Of a stretch of 64,000 nucleotides of DNA, positions 9,023 through 18,718 are shown one piece after another. Both the position numbers and the translations under genes were made by a program. Source of the DNA: M3007 sp044224705 (GTDB lineage Bacteria > Bacteroidota > Bacteroidia > Chitinophagales > Saprospiraceae); NCBI GenBank assembly GCA_044224705.1, contig JBGAJY010000003.1:10458-74457 (forward strand). Direction: 5' to 3'. The notes beneath the pieces are model-generated. The model was not told the DNA's origin, did no database searches, and saw only the letters and a program-made list of their open reading frames with translations. Position 1 is the first letter of the stretch; every line of letters starts with the position of its first letter.

Positions 9023-9958
9023 ATGAGTAAAGTCACTGTTGTCGGCGCCGGAAACGTAGGCGCGACCTGTGCCAATGTGCTGGCCCACGAAGACGTTTTT
9101 AATGAAGTTGTCCTGATCGACATTCAGGGAAATATGGCCAAAGGAAAGGCCCTCGATACCTGGCAGCAAGCCCCGGTAGACAGCTATTCGACCCGCCTCA
9201 TCGGTGGTGACGATTATTCCCTGACAGCCAATTCGGACATCGTCATCATCACCGCCGGCGTGCCCCGCAAGCCGGGCATGAGCCGCGATGACCTGATTTC
9301 GACCAATGCCAAAATCGTGGTCTCGGTCACCCAAAATATCATCAAATACTCCAAAAACCCGATCATCATCGTCGTTTCCAATCCGCTCGACGTGATGACC
9401 TACGCCTGCTGGAAAGCCTCCGGCCTCAGCGATAAACGGGTGATCGGCATGGCCGGCGTGCTTGACACCGCCCGCTACCGCGCCTTCCTGGCCGAAGCCC
9501 TGAACTGCTCGCCGAAAGACATCCAGGCCATGCTCATGGGCGGCCACGGTGACACTATGGTGCCCCTGCCGCGCTACACGACCGTGAGCGGCATCCCCGT
9601 TACGGAAATGATGCGCAAAGACAAACTCGACGCCATTCTCGAACGCACGAAAGTCGGTGGCGGCGAACTCGTCAACCTCATGGGTACCTCCGCCTGGTAC
9701 GCGCCCGGCGCAGCCGCAGCACAAATGGCCGTTTCGATCTGGAAGGATGAAAAACGCATCGTTCCGGCTTGCGTCCGCCTCAACGGTCAGTACAAACTGA
9801 AAGATATTTTCGTAGGCGCCCCGGTTAAACTCGGCAAAAAAGGCGTGCTCGAAATCATCAAACTGCGCCTGAAAAAAGACGAGCAGGAGCTCCTCAACAA
9901 ATCTGCCGCCGCGGTAAAAGAGGTGGTGGATGCGCTGGATGCCATGAACCTGCTCTGA
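9023..9958 (+). CDS. mdh: Malate dehydrogenase
   Basis: A 311-residue cytoplasmic NAD-dependent enzyme of the TCA cycle that interconverts malate and oxaloacetate. The Rossmann motif GAGNVGATCANVL is at the N-terminus. The substrate-binding loop PRKPGMSRDDL (about residues 88-98) carries the arginine pair expected for malate, and the catalytic histidine is in GGHGDTMVPLPRY (about 173-185). Length and motifs fit the LDH-like MDH group common in Bacteroidota, distinguished from lactate dehydrogenase by the arginine at the discriminating position. It stands alone, with its own candidate promoter and a long inverted repeat immediately after its stop. Confidence 0.96.
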   Translation: MSKVTVVGAGNVGATCANVLAHEDVFNEVVLIDIQGNMAKGKALDTWQQAPVDSYSTRLIGGDDYSLTANSDIVIITAGVPRKPGMSRDDLISTNAKIVVSVTQNIIKYSKNPIIIVVSNPLDVMTYACWKASGLSDKRVIGMAGVLDTARYRAFLAEALNCSPKDIQAMLMGGHGDTMVPLPRYTTVSGIPVTEMMRKDKLDAILERTKVGGGELVNLMGTSAWYAPGAAAAQMAVSIWKDEKRIVPACVRLNGQYKLKDIFVGAPVKLGKKGVLEIIKLRLKKDEQELLNKSAAAVKEVVDALDAMNLL

Positions 9959-10062
9959 TGGTTTCAGACCCGGGGCGCCGTGTTTTTACAGGTTTTCTGC
10001 TCGCAACTTATGCCCTGAAATCTTGTTAAAACACGACGCCCCGGAATACTCACCTGAAACCA
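9959..10062. repeat. Long imperfect inverted repeat after mdh
   Basis: Outer arms TGGTTTCAG (9959-9967) and CTGAAACCA (10054-10062) pair perfectly. Inner arms from 9970 (CCGGGGCGCCGTGTTTTTAC) and ending at 10044 pair over about 28 bases with about five mismatches. The element begins directly after the mdh stop and fills the whole gap to the next gene. It probably terminates mdh; its size and double-arm design are more like a small palindromic mobile repeat than a simple terminator. Confidence 0.75.
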
Positions 10063-10078
10063 TGAAACCGATTTATCT

Positions 10079-10639
10079 ATGCTTGCATCAAGCGCTAAAA
10101 GTGTCAGGTTGCCGGATTTCTGGCGCGATATGAAGATGGCAGACTCCGGCGAGTCACTGGCTGAAATCGCTGAGCGACAGCCGGTTCTACTCGTATTTCT
10201 ACGTCACTTCGGTTGTTCATTCTGCCGGGAGGCCATCAATGATATCGCGCGTCGCCGCAAGAAATTTGAAGCCATGGGCGCCCGGGTGGTGCTCGTGCAC
10301 ATGGCGCCTGACCGCGCGGTGGCGGAGCGGTTTTTTAAAAAATACAAACTGTACCCGGTAGACCACGTTTCCGACCCTGAAAAACGCTTTTATACTGCTT
10401 TCGGACTGGGCAGGGGCACCCCCGCACAGTTGTTTGGCCTCATGAACTGGATTCGCGGCTTTCAGGCCGGCGTGCTCGAAGGCCACGGTTTCGACTACCA
10501 CAGCGAAGAAATTGGCGATGGTTTCCAGATGCCCGGTGTTTTTGTGGTGCACCGTGGCGAGATCAAAAATTCCTTTATCCATCGCGCAGCCTGGGATCGC
10601 CCGGATTACGAGGAGATTATCAATTTCTGCCAGTTCTAG
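10079..10639 (+). CDS. Peroxiredoxin-like thioredoxin-fold protein (AhpC/TSA_2 type)
   Basis: A 186-residue protein with a thioredoxin-like fold. The key motif is FLRHFGCSFCREAINDI (about residues 40-56): a CxxC in the position where SelL/PRX-like2 proteins carry their redox residues. MAPDRAVAERFFKKY and GVFVVHRGEIKNSFIHR fit the later strands of the AhpC-TSA_2 group. It is probably a thiol-dependent reductase of peroxides or disulfides in the cytoplasm; no signal peptide is seen. The ATG at 10079 begins in frame just ahead of the conserved region; the ATG at 10062 is in another frame and soon stops. A clear terminator follows at 10664. Confidence 0.8.
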   Translation: MLASSAKSVRLPDFWRDMKMADSGESLAEIAERQPVLLVFLRHFGCSFCREAINDIARRRKKFEAMGARVVLVHMAPDRAVAERFFKKYKLYPVDHVSDPEKRFYTAFGLGRGTPAQLFGLMNWIRGFQAGVLEGHGFDYHSEEIGDGFQMPGVFVVHRGEIKNSFIHRAAWDRPDYEEIINFCQF

Positions 10640-10663
10640 GACACAGGATGAGCCTTCCTGATC

Positions 10664-10706
10664 CAACTGCCCAAAGGCCGAAGAGGACTGTGGGCAGTTG
10701 CTTTTT
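10664..10706 (+). terminator. Rho-independent terminator of the peroxiredoxin-like gene
   Basis: Arms CAACTGCCCA (10664-10673) and TGGGCAGTTG (10691-10700) pair perfectly over 10 bases and are followed by CTTTTT. Its position also argues against starting the next gene at the upstream in-frame ATG at 10648, because that would place a terminator inside the coding sequence. Confidence 0.85.
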
Positions 10707-10746
10707 CAACTCCTCATTCGTCATTATCGCTCTTATCCAGGCCCAG

Positions 10747-12654
10747 ATGATAGCCCTGTCTTTCAATGACTTGTTGCGAATGCCTGCGCTCCTCGTACTG
10801 CTGGGCTGCTTGCCCGACCGGTTGGCAGCACAGAGCGATACCAGCCGACTGCTTCCAACCGTCCTTGTCCGTGACGCCAGCCTTGAAAAAACCGGATTCT
10901 CCACCTGGAAGGCGGATTCCCTTCCCGTCGTCACGACTCTGTCACTTTCCGAACGACTGGCTCTTGAAAATCCTTTGGCCGTTCGCGCCAATGCGCCCGG
11001 AACCCTGGCGACCCTTTCGGCCAGAGGGCTCGGACCTTCTCATACACCTGTGTTCTGGCAGGGCTTCAATTTGCAGAGCCCGCAAAACGGCGTCGTGGAT
11101 GCCGCTCTTATTCCGGTCTGGCCCGGCGACGAAATTCAGCTGCGCTATGGCGGACAAAGCGCAGCGCTCAGTAGCGGAGCAATGGGAGGCGCCGTGATGG
11201 TCGAGTCCGCCGGACGGCGATCCGCAGATCCTGAGGGTTTTTTCGGAGCGGCAGGCGCCGTCGCAGGTAGTTTCGGCCGGATTGAAAGTCAGGCAGCGCT
11301 GGGTTGGGCGAACGAGAGATTCAGCACCGAAACGCGCGCTGCCTGGCAGCGCGTCGACAACGATTTTCCTTTCCAAAATTTTACACAGATCGGTTCTCCA
11401 AGGGTTCGCCAGTCCAACAATGCGCTCAAAAAAGTCGATTTACAACATTTCGACCGTTGGGAGATCGATGAAAAGAACCTGCTCAAGTGTTCCATTTGGC
11501 AACAGTTGGCTTTTCGGGAAATCCCGCCGGCAATGACCGAAGCGCCTGCCCGAACCTGGCAACGAGATCAGGCTTTTCGCGCTGTGGCGAGTTGGGTAAA
11601 CGATCCGGGGCCCCGCAAACGCTGGGAACACCGGGTCGCCTGGTTCGACGAAGCAATTTTTTTCCGGCTGGCTGGCGATACGGACAGCAGCCGGGCGCGC
11701 ACAGCTGCCTTTAGTTCGGATTACACCTTCGCCCCGGCCGGGCACTGGATTCTGAAAGGCGGCGTCGCCGGCACCCTCCAGTGGGGCCGCGCCGACGGCT
11801 ACACCGACACCACCCGCTGGTACCGTCAGGAGCGCCTGGCGGTATACGGCATGGCCGAACGCCGCTTTGAACGAGGCCGGTTGTCGATGCTGCTGCGTCA
11901 GGAATGGACCGCTTCGGCTGTGGCGCCGATTACGTGGTCGGTGGGCAGCACTTTCGGTCCGCTGCGTTTTCATATGTCGCGCAATTTTCTTTTGCCGACG
12001 ATCAACGACCGCTTCTGGCGCACCCTGGGGCAGCCGGATTTGCGCGCCGAATCGGGTTACAGCGCCGACATCGGTTGTTTTTTTCGGAAAAAAATGACAG
12101 CCGCTCAGGAGTTGAGCGGCGAAGCGACGGTGTTTAATGCCCTGACAAACAATTGGATCCTGTGGCAACCTGGCGCCGACGGCATCTTTCGGCCCTCGAA
12201 TGCGCGCCGGGTTTGGTCGAGGGGCATTGAAATGGCACTGGGCTGGGAGCAACAAATGAACGACTGGAACCTGGCCGTAAAAGCGCGCTGGCAATACACC
12301 CTCAGCACCAATACGGCGGTATATGCCGGAGAAAAAGGTGTTTTGCACAAACAACTGCCATACGTTCCCAAAAACATTGCCTCTGCTTCCCTCCGCCTGG
12401 CCAAAGGGGCATTTTCCGCTGCTTACCTGCACCAATGGACGGGCGCGCGATTTACCACGACCGACAACCTGGGCGCCGTACCCGCTTATCAAACCGGCAC
12501 GCTGATGGGCTCGTACCGGGTCAGGTTGTTTGAAAAAACCTCGCTTGCATTCGATTTTCGCCTCGAAAATTGCTGGAACAGTGCCTATCAGGTGATTGCA
12601 TACCGCCCGATGCCGGGCCGGAACTGGCGCCTGGGACTGCAGTGGATCTTTTAA
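10747..12654 (+). CDS. TonB-dependent outer-membrane receptor, BtuB-like
   Basis: An outer-membrane receptor of about 635 residues with plug and 22-strand-type barrel but no STN or carboxypeptidase-regulatory domain. The plug is seen in LATLSARGLGPSHTPVFWQG and then RYGGQSAALSSGAMGGAV; the barrel ends in MPGRNWRLGLQWIF, with the usual terminal Phe. This compact layout is that of BtuB-like receptors for cobalamin or other small cofactors, but no cobalamin riboswitch is visible upstream, so the substrate is open. ATG 10747 or ATG 10780 are both possible starts; either gives a signal peptide ending near PDRLAAQ. The frame upstream to 10648 contains the previous gene's terminator. Confidence 0.82.
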   Translation: MIALSFNDLLRMPALLVLLGCLPDRLAAQSDTSRLLPTVLVRDASLEKTGFSTWKADSLPVVTTLSLSERLALENPLAVRANAPGTLATLSARGLGPSHTPVFWQGFNLQSPQNGVVDAALIPVWPGDEIQLRYGGQSAALSSGAMGGAVMVESAGRRSADPEGFFGAAGAVAGSFGRIESQAALGWANERFSTETRAAWQRVDNDFPFQNFTQIGSPRVRQSNNALKKVDLQHFDRWEIDEKNLLKCSIWQQLAFREIPPAMTEAPARTWQRDQAFRAVASWVNDPGPRKRWEHRVAWFDEAIFFRLAGDTDSSRARTAAFSSDYTFAPAGHWILKGGVAGTLQWGRADGYTDTTRWYRQERLAVYGMAERRFERGRLSMLLRQEWTASAVAPITWSVGSTFGPLRFHMSRNFLLPTINDRFWRTLGQPDLRAESGYSADIGCFFRKKMTAAQELSGEATVFNALTNNWILWQPGADGIFRPSNARRVWSRGIEMALGWEQQMNDWNLAVKARWQYTLSTNTAVYAGEKGVLHKQLPYVPKNIASASLRLAKGAFSAAYLHQWTGARFTTTDNLGAVPAYQTGTLMGSYRVRLFEKTSLAFDFRLENCWNSAYQVIAYRPMPGRNWRLGLQWIF

Positions 12655-12768
12655 TACCGGCTTTGTCGAATAATTGCCGGCCGTTTACTTGCCCAAAGCG
12701 ATCTAAGGTCAAATCTTTGCTTTCCAACTATTTATCGCCACGGTTACATTTCCGCAAATTCTACTGCC

Positions 12769-15141
12769 ATGAAAAAAATCACCTTTTTGATGCTATTCAT
12801 CTGTTTTCTTGCCGCGCTGTCGACAGCACAGAGCAATGGAAAATTTGCCCGCGTTAAAATTGATTTAACCGGTAAAAACATCGCCGATCTCGCCGCATTG
12901 GGTATTGAAACCGATCACGGCGCCTATGCCCCGGGGCAATTTCTGATCACTATTTTATCCGAAACCGAACTCGCAACGGTAAAGGAGCAGGGTTTTGCGA
13001 CCGAAACGCTGATCCCCGACATGCAAGCCTGGCACCGCGCTCAGGCTGATCAGCCGGTGGCCGATCAGCGCAATGTCGGCTGTACCAATGCTCCGAACGG
13101 CTACGCCACACCGGTGAATTATACGTATGGCACTATGGCCGGCTATTACAAATACCAGGAAATGCTCGATATTCTGGACGATATGGCGGCCAAATACCCG
13201 AATCTGATCAGCCCGCGCGCCATCGTGAGCGACAGCATCGTGACCCACGAAGGCCGGCCGCAATGGTGGGTGCGCGTATCGGACAACCCGAATGTGGACG
13301 AGCCAGAGCCGGAAGTGCTCTATACGGCGTTGCACCACGCCCGCGAGCCCAACAGTCTGTCGCAAATGATCTTTTACCTCTGGTACCTGCTGGAGCACTA
13401 TGATACGGACCCGACTGTGAAGTATATTTTGGACAACGAGGAACTCTATTTCATCCCCTGCGTCAACCCCGACGGGTATTTGTACAATGAGTTCACGAAC
13501 CCCGACGGCTACGGCTATTGGCGCAAAAACCGCCGCGACAACGGCGACGGCACTTTCGGGGTCGATCTGAACCGCAACTACGGGTACCAGTGGGGCTTTA
13601 GCGACTCGGGGTCCTCGCCCAACCCAGGTAGTGAAACCTACCGCGGCCCTGCCGGTTTTTCAGAACCCGAGACGCGCATGGTGCGGGATTTCTGTCTCCA
13701 GCACAATTTTACCCTTGCCTTTAACTACCACACGTTCAGCAACTTGCTGATTTATCCCTGGGGGTATTCGGATGCCCTGGCAGAGCAGGGGCTGGCCGAA
13801 CTGGCCCAACTGTTTACCCGTGAAAACAGCTACAAGGCCGGTGTAGCGACGGAAACGGTCGGCTATTATGTCAATGGCACTTCCGACGACTGGATGTACG
13901 GCGAAACGGGTTCATTCTCCTACACCCCGGAAGTAGGGCCTTCCGATTATGGTTTCTGGCCGCCCCAGGACGCTATCGACGGTTTGAACAAGGCCAATAT
14001 GTGGCAAAATCTTTCCATGGCGCTTTGTGCACTGCAATTTGGGGAAGTGACCGACAAGAGCCCAAGCTCCTATTCCTTGCAAAATTTTGACCTGTCGTTC
14101 GAATTGCGCCGCTATGGCTTTCAGGATGGTACGTTCACTGTAAGCCTGACCCCGCTGAGCTCCAACATCGCTTCCGTGAGTGCTCCGCAAACCTTTAACT
14201 TACAACAGTTTGAAAGCGCTGAAGGCAGCTTCGCCGTCGGCCTTTCGGCCAATGCGCAAGCCGGTCAGGCCATGAATTTCCTGCTCACGCTGGAAAGCGG
14301 CGGTTTTAGCCATTCGGATACGTTGCGCAAAGCCCTGAACGGCTCCGAACAGACGGCCTTGCTGGATCATGCGGACGACCTCGACAATTGGTCGGCAGGC
14401 TCCTGGAGTACGACAACCGAGCAGTTCGTTTCACCACCCAGCAGCCTTACTGACTCGCCCAACGGAGAGTATTTCGCCAACGACTACAACGCCCTGGTTC
14501 TGAACGATGCCGTGCCCATCCCGGCCAACGCCGTCAATCCGCAACTGCGTTTCTTTGCCCGCTGGGCCATCGAGGAGGATTATGATTTTCTGGTCATTCA
14601 GGGTGCGGGTAATGACGGATTGTACCTGCCCTTGTGCGGATTGTATACCACGCCTGGTTCGGATTTGCAGTTTCCCGGCCAACCCATTTACGACGGTTTT
14701 CAAACCAATTGGGTGGAAGAACGCATATCGCTGACCGACTATGTGGGGCAAAATTTTAACCTGGAATTCGACATGGTCAGCAATTTCAGCGGCCAGTACG
14801 ACGGGTTCTACCTCGACGACCTGCGCATCGAATATTCCACGCCCAGCAACGTGGGCACGGTGAGCATTCCGCTCGAAGCATTCCGCCTGCGGCAAAACCA
14901 GCCCAACCCGGCCCAGGGCCGCACAACGATCAGTTGGGACAACGCAGCCAAGTTTCAAGGCGCCGCGACGTTGCTCGTTTTCAATGCCTTGGGAGAAAAG
15001 GTGTGGGAAAAAAAGGTCGATCCCGAGCGGCAGAATTATGCCGTCATCGATACAAAAAACTGGGCCGAAGGGTTGTATTCGTATCAGTTGCGCACTTCGG
15101 GGTGGCAGTCGCCTGCCATGAAGATGGTAGTTGTCCGGTAG
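12769..15141 (+). CDS. Secreted M14 zinc carboxypeptidase with T9SS sorting domain
   Basis: A 790-residue exported peptidase. After a signal peptide (MKKITFLMLFICFLAALSTA) and propeptide, the M14 domain spans about 125-425. Zinc ligands are in HHAREPNS (His and Glu) and FNYHTFSNL (His); the substrate arginine is in VDLNRNYGYQWG and the catalytic Glu in YTPEVGPS. A galactose-binding-like region (about 520-700) and a type A C-terminal sorting domain (RLRQNQPNPAQGRTTISW to MKMVVVR) follow. It removes C-terminal amino acids from proteins outside the cell. The stop codon TAG at 15139-15141 lies inside an inverted repeat shared with the convergent TIR gene. Confidence 0.93.
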   Translation: MKKITFLMLFICFLAALSTAQSNGKFARVKIDLTGKNIADLAALGIETDHGAYAPGQFLITILSETELATVKEQGFATETLIPDMQAWHRAQADQPVADQRNVGCTNAPNGYATPVNYTYGTMAGYYKYQEMLDILDDMAAKYPNLISPRAIVSDSIVTHEGRPQWWVRVSDNPNVDEPEPEVLYTALHHAREPNSLSQMIFYLWYLLEHYDTDPTVKYILDNEELYFIPCVNPDGYLYNEFTNPDGYGYWRKNRRDNGDGTFGVDLNRNYGYQWGFSDSGSSPNPGSETYRGPAGFSEPETRMVRDFCLQHNFTLAFNYHTFSNLLIYPWGYSDALAEQGLAELAQLFTRENSYKAGVATETVGYYVNGTSDDWMYGETGSFSYTPEVGPSDYGFWPPQDAIDGLNKANMWQNLSMALCALQFGEVTDKSPSSYSLQNFDLSFELRRYGFQDGTFTVSLTPLSSNIASVSAPQTFNLQQFESAEGSFAVGLSANAQAGQAMNFLLTLESGGFSHSDTLRKALNGSEQTALLDHADDLDNWSAGSWSTTTEQFVSPPSSLTDSPNGEYFANDYNALVLNDAVPIPANAVNPQLRFFARWAIEEDYDFLVIQGAGNDGLYLPLCGLYTTPGSDLQFPGQPIYDGFQTNWVEERISLTDYVGQNFNLEFDMVSNFSGQYDGFYLDDLRIEYSTPSNVGTVSIPLEAFRLRQNQPNPAQGRTTISWDNAAKFQGAATLLVFNALGEKVWEKKVDPERQNYAVIDTKNWAEGLYSYQLRTSGWQSPAMKMVVVR

Positions 15142-15209
15142 CCCGGAATTTATTCCGGGCAAGTCACTTGCGAAAAGACCTGACCTGCCCGGAATAATTT
15201 CAGGGCTAC
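15137..15209. repeat. REP-like inverted repeat overlapping two convergent stop codons
   Basis: Arms 15138-15161 and 15186-15209 are 24 bases each and pair with three mismatches. Each arm is itself palindromic (GCCCGGAAT then ATTCCGGGC). The TAG in the left arm is the stop of the M14 gene and the TAG in the right arm, read leftwards, is the stop of the TIR gene. Bases 15137-15160 recur exactly at 63977-64000. The element likely ends transcription in both directions. Confidence 0.85.
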
Positions 15210-18200
15210 CAGTTTTCCGTTTGCCGCATCATGTGTTCCATCCACTGGAACGCCGTGTCGCGATAGCCTTTGAATTCGGAAAGTTCGCGGCGGTAATCGA
15301 AGTTAAAATATTGGTTTTCGTAGTAATTCTCCGGCAGCGCGAACACGCCGAGCAAGCGGGATTGCCAGCGGATGCGTCCATGTCCCGAAAGTTCGCGGAT
15401 GGGTAATTCGAGAAATTCCGGGCGCGGGAAAAAACGGAACAAGCCCTTGATTTTCCGGATGATCTCTATGGCCAGCCGGCGTTCCTCGATGCGGTTTTCA
15501 TATTTGTATTCGCTGATCTCGCGGAAATACAACGTTTCCAGGTCGCGAAACCGGCGGTCGGCGATGCGGGCGCGGGCTTCGGTGGGACTGTACCGGGCGC
15601 GGTCTTCGCGCTGCAGCTGATCAAGGATGTGCAGCGGGTCGAAGGGTGGGGTAGTGCTGAGGAAGGGCTGGAGCATCCACTCGCCCTGCTCGGTTACATT
15701 GAGCCAGGAGAACTTGTGTTCTTCGGTCAGTTCGTTCCATACAAAATCCAGATAATCAGGATGTTGGTGCAGATTCTTATAGGTTGAAAGCGCCTGCCAG
15801 AGCAGGTTGATCACATCCGGCCGTTGTGTTTCCTCCCCTTTTTTGACGCGCTCGTAGGCGGGCAGGATATTTTTTCGGAAAATATTCCCGGCCAGTGACT
15901 GGCCCAGTTCCGGTTCGCTTCGGCTGAGCATTTTGGTTCGGAAGGCGAACAATTTTTCCTGGGCATCAAAACCAAAGGCCAGGCTTTCGGGAAGGGTACG
16001 CAGTGTAAAGGGGTCGAGATAGAGCCAGGACATGAGCCCGTCGCCGACCAGTTCATCCACGATGCGATCAAGGAAGCGTTGGCTGGACTCGGGGTAGGCG
16101 TTGTGGCAAATTTCCCAGCGTTGCAGACAACGCACCAGTCGCCGTCGCGCTTCAAAATCGTGCATTCTACGAAAATCCGTCCAGCTGAGTCCGGTTTTTA
16201 CCTCCTGGTATTCGGCCTCCGTATCGGCCACGTATTGATTGAAAACCTCCTCTTTCAGGTTGGGCTGCACCTGCAGCCAGCCGGCCCGGCCGGAGAAATC
16301 CCGCACGATTTTTTCCACAATGGCGCGGGCGTCAAACTGGTAGCGCACGCAGTCGGGATGGGCTGTGATATTGCCTTGGGCGTCTAAATCAAACCACCGC
16401 AGCTGCAAACCGGCCGCATCGGCATCGGGCGAAATGACGAGATTGGGCAAGAGGTATTCGACGGCCAGCCGCAGGAAAGACTGCTCTTTGCCGCCGCTTA
16501 TGCCCTCGCCAAACACACGGTGCCCCATCAGGCAGGCATACACAAAGTGAATAACGGACAGGTGCACGTCAGTGAAGGTCCGGCGCTTGCGGCGCTCTTC
16601 GGCTGCCTGGCGGGCGAGCAGTTGGCGTTTGGCTAAAAGACTGAAATACAGGTTTTCGCGCAGTAATTCGGATTGTGCGCGTTGTTTTTCGGGATATCCC
16701 TCGTCCACCGCGGCGATCAGTTCCAGCAGTTCCGCGATCTGGCTTTCGAGGTCGAATTGTTCGTTGGAAAAAAAGCGGATCTCGTCGTCGGCGAAGCTGA
16801 TCCGGCTGACCCAGTTGAATTTTCCACCGCCGCAGAGTTCGTTCACGAGAATCCGCAAGCCGCCGCGCATGGGATAAATGGCCCGGTAAACGAGCTGCGC
16901 CGCCTCGATAAAACGGCGTGCGGCATCGCGGTTGGGCGCGGCTGTTTCGGCACGGCGGCCGGTGTCGAGCACGTGGTCGTTGGGCCAGGCGTCGTACACG
17001 TTGCGCATGCCGTCGGACAGGATTTCGGCGGCTACGCGACGGTTGTAGGCGCCGGTGCCGGTGGGGCATTTGCCCTCTTCCTGGTAGCGGCGCAGGCGGC
17101 CGGAGTACAGGGTGACGTAGTTCAGCAAGCGGCAAGCGTCCGGCCCCGGTGAGGGCTTCCTCTACGATGCGCTCGGGTTTTTCCTTGTGGATGTATGTAA
17201 TCAGCAGATATTCATACAGTTGGGCCGATTGTGCGTCGATGTGGGAACGGACGTGTTCGCCGTGTGAGTGGGCGCGGGCGTAATTTTCTACCGCCATGGC
17301 ATCCTGTGCGAGCAGCAGGTTTCTGCGAAAATCCAGTTTCTGCTGATACGACAGTATACCGACATTTTCTGCGGCCGCCAGTTCGTCCTTGGAGCCCTGC
17401 AGGTTGAGCGTTTCAGGGATGACGATCTCCTCGGTCGGCGCGAAAAAGTAGGGCGCTACGCCGCTGCGCTCCGTTTTTTGAAAACTGAAATAGCCGGAGA
17501 TAAAGCGTTTTTTCCAGTCGGGTACGAGGTCCGGCTCGCGCAGATTGTCGAGCAGGGTGCCCAGGTAATCGCGCACGGTATCCACCTGTCGCAGGAATTC
17601 AGGCAAACTGGTTTTCATCCCCCGCGTTTGCTGATACAGGTTGGAAAAGGAATCCTCCGTTTCAAATACGTTTTTGGCCAGTGTGGCGTCGAATGCGAGT
17701 TGTTTGAGCAATTCGAACAGCGGGGAAAATTCGAGCCGGTCGAGAAATGGCACAAGGCGCTCGCGCACGTCGTCCACCATGAGCGGCAAATGTATTTCCG
17801 CCAGTGATTTGGAAAATGAAGGTTCCGTAACCGCCACCAGGTCGCGGGCCGCGGCGGCCACGCGCTGCACCTGCCGGTCGCGGTTCAGGCCTTCCAGATC
17901 GACGGGTTCCGCCGGCCCGGGGGCGATGGGGTAGCCTTTCAATACAGGCGGAATGAAAGCGCTCCGGGCCAGTACGGTCAGCACGGCCAGTCCGGGCCTG
18001 CGCGCCGATTCGAGGAGGGCCTGATCGAGTTCCCAGCGGGCGTCGGGCGTGTTCAGATAATCAACTGAAACGATGGGCAGGAACAAATGCGCCGTTTCGA
18101 GGAAGGCGGTTGCCAGCCGGCGGTAATCTTCCTCTGCCACCGGACGCTCGTGCCAGAACGTCAGTTCGCGCGGCGCGAAAGCCTGGCGGAGCTGTTTTTC

Positions 18201-18266
18201 CAGGTCGTAGGCCAGTGTTTCGTCGGCGTCGTCGGTGGAGAGGAAAATGCGGATTGGGCCGGTCAT
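15206..18266 (-). pseudogene. TIR-domain protein with large uncharacterised C-terminal region (single frameshift)
   Basis: The N-terminal 130 residues look like a TIR domain: a first strand (PIRIFLST), a second strand (LTFWHERPV), a SVDYL strand end with TPDARWELDQALLE helix holding the conserved Trp and Glu region, and LAVLTVLARSAFIPP. The remaining roughly 890 residues are mainly helical, unrecognised, and show no Walker A motif. The reading frame changes at about 17144-17147 in a run of four C. Removing one base there gives a continuous join, EEALTG to PDACRLLNYVTLYSG, and a length divisible by three (about 1,019 residues), so an assembly error or a recent indel is likely. TIR domains in bacteria usually degrade or modify NAD in defence. 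The two genes upstream on the same strand (GIY-YIG, MOSC) may belong to the same unit. The start at 18266 places the first strand at the N-terminus. Confidence 0.65.
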
Positions 18267-18340
18267 AGCGAGCGGGAAGGTACGGAAGAGGATGCTCTGG
18301 CAGGGCAAGAAATGGTGAAAAGTCCTGTACCGGCAGCCTC

Positions 18341-18697
18341 TTATTTGCGGGGTCTGTTGTGGTACCCCTTGTCGTCGTACGGCTGCAATTCTTCGAGATA
18401 CATCTGCTCGAGCAGTTTCAGTTCCCTGTTCACGTCGAGGTGACTGTCTTCCGCTTGTTCAATTTCGGCGAGGATTTCGAAGGCGAAGTTTTGCTCGCCG
18501 TATTCCTTCCAGTCTTTTTGCAGTCCGGTATTGCGGTGGTTGCCGAATTGGAGTTCTAAGCGGTGGCGGTTCCAGATTTTATCCAGGTTGGGGCTACTTT
18601 CGAGATAGATTTTATTGTTGACGGTGTTCCTGATCTGGAAAACGCCCATGCGGAATTTGGTGTTTTTGTATTCGTTGATCAGCTCTTTTCGTGTCAT
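18341..18697 (-). CDS. Divergent GIY-YIG family protein
   Basis: A 118-residue small protein related to GIY-YIG nucleases. The expected pattern can be traced: MGVFQIRNTVNNKIYLESS in place of GIY-(x)-YIG, then NLDKIWNRHRLEL, GLQKDWKEYGEQNFAFEIL, and a glutamate region LKLLEQMYLEELQPYDDKGY. The second motif is YLE rather than YIG or YVG, losing the usual glycine, so catalytic competence is doubtful. It lies 21 bases after the MOSC gene and 74 bases before the TIR gene, all leftward. The start at 18697 (MTRKELINEYK) is typical of this Bacteroidota group; the frame extends seven codons further up. Confidence 0.72.
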   Translation of the reverse strand: MTRKELINEYKNTKFRMGVFQIRNTVNNKIYLESSPNLDKIWNRHRLELQFGNHRNTGLQKDWKEYGEQNFAFEILAEIEQAEDSHLDVNRELKLLEQMYLEELQPYDDKGYHNRPRK

Positions 18698-18718
18698 TTC
18701 TTGTTGGTTTTTAAACAA

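Noticed and set aside
10640..10746. Cobalamin riboswitch ahead of the BtuB-like receptor
   Set aside because: The only clear structure is the terminator of the preceding gene; no B12-box-like sequence is seen.
16478..16512. Possible Walker A in the TIR protein (GEGISGGKEQ)
   Set aside because: The spacing and final residue do not fit GxxxxGK[ST], and no Walker B follows at a suitable distance.
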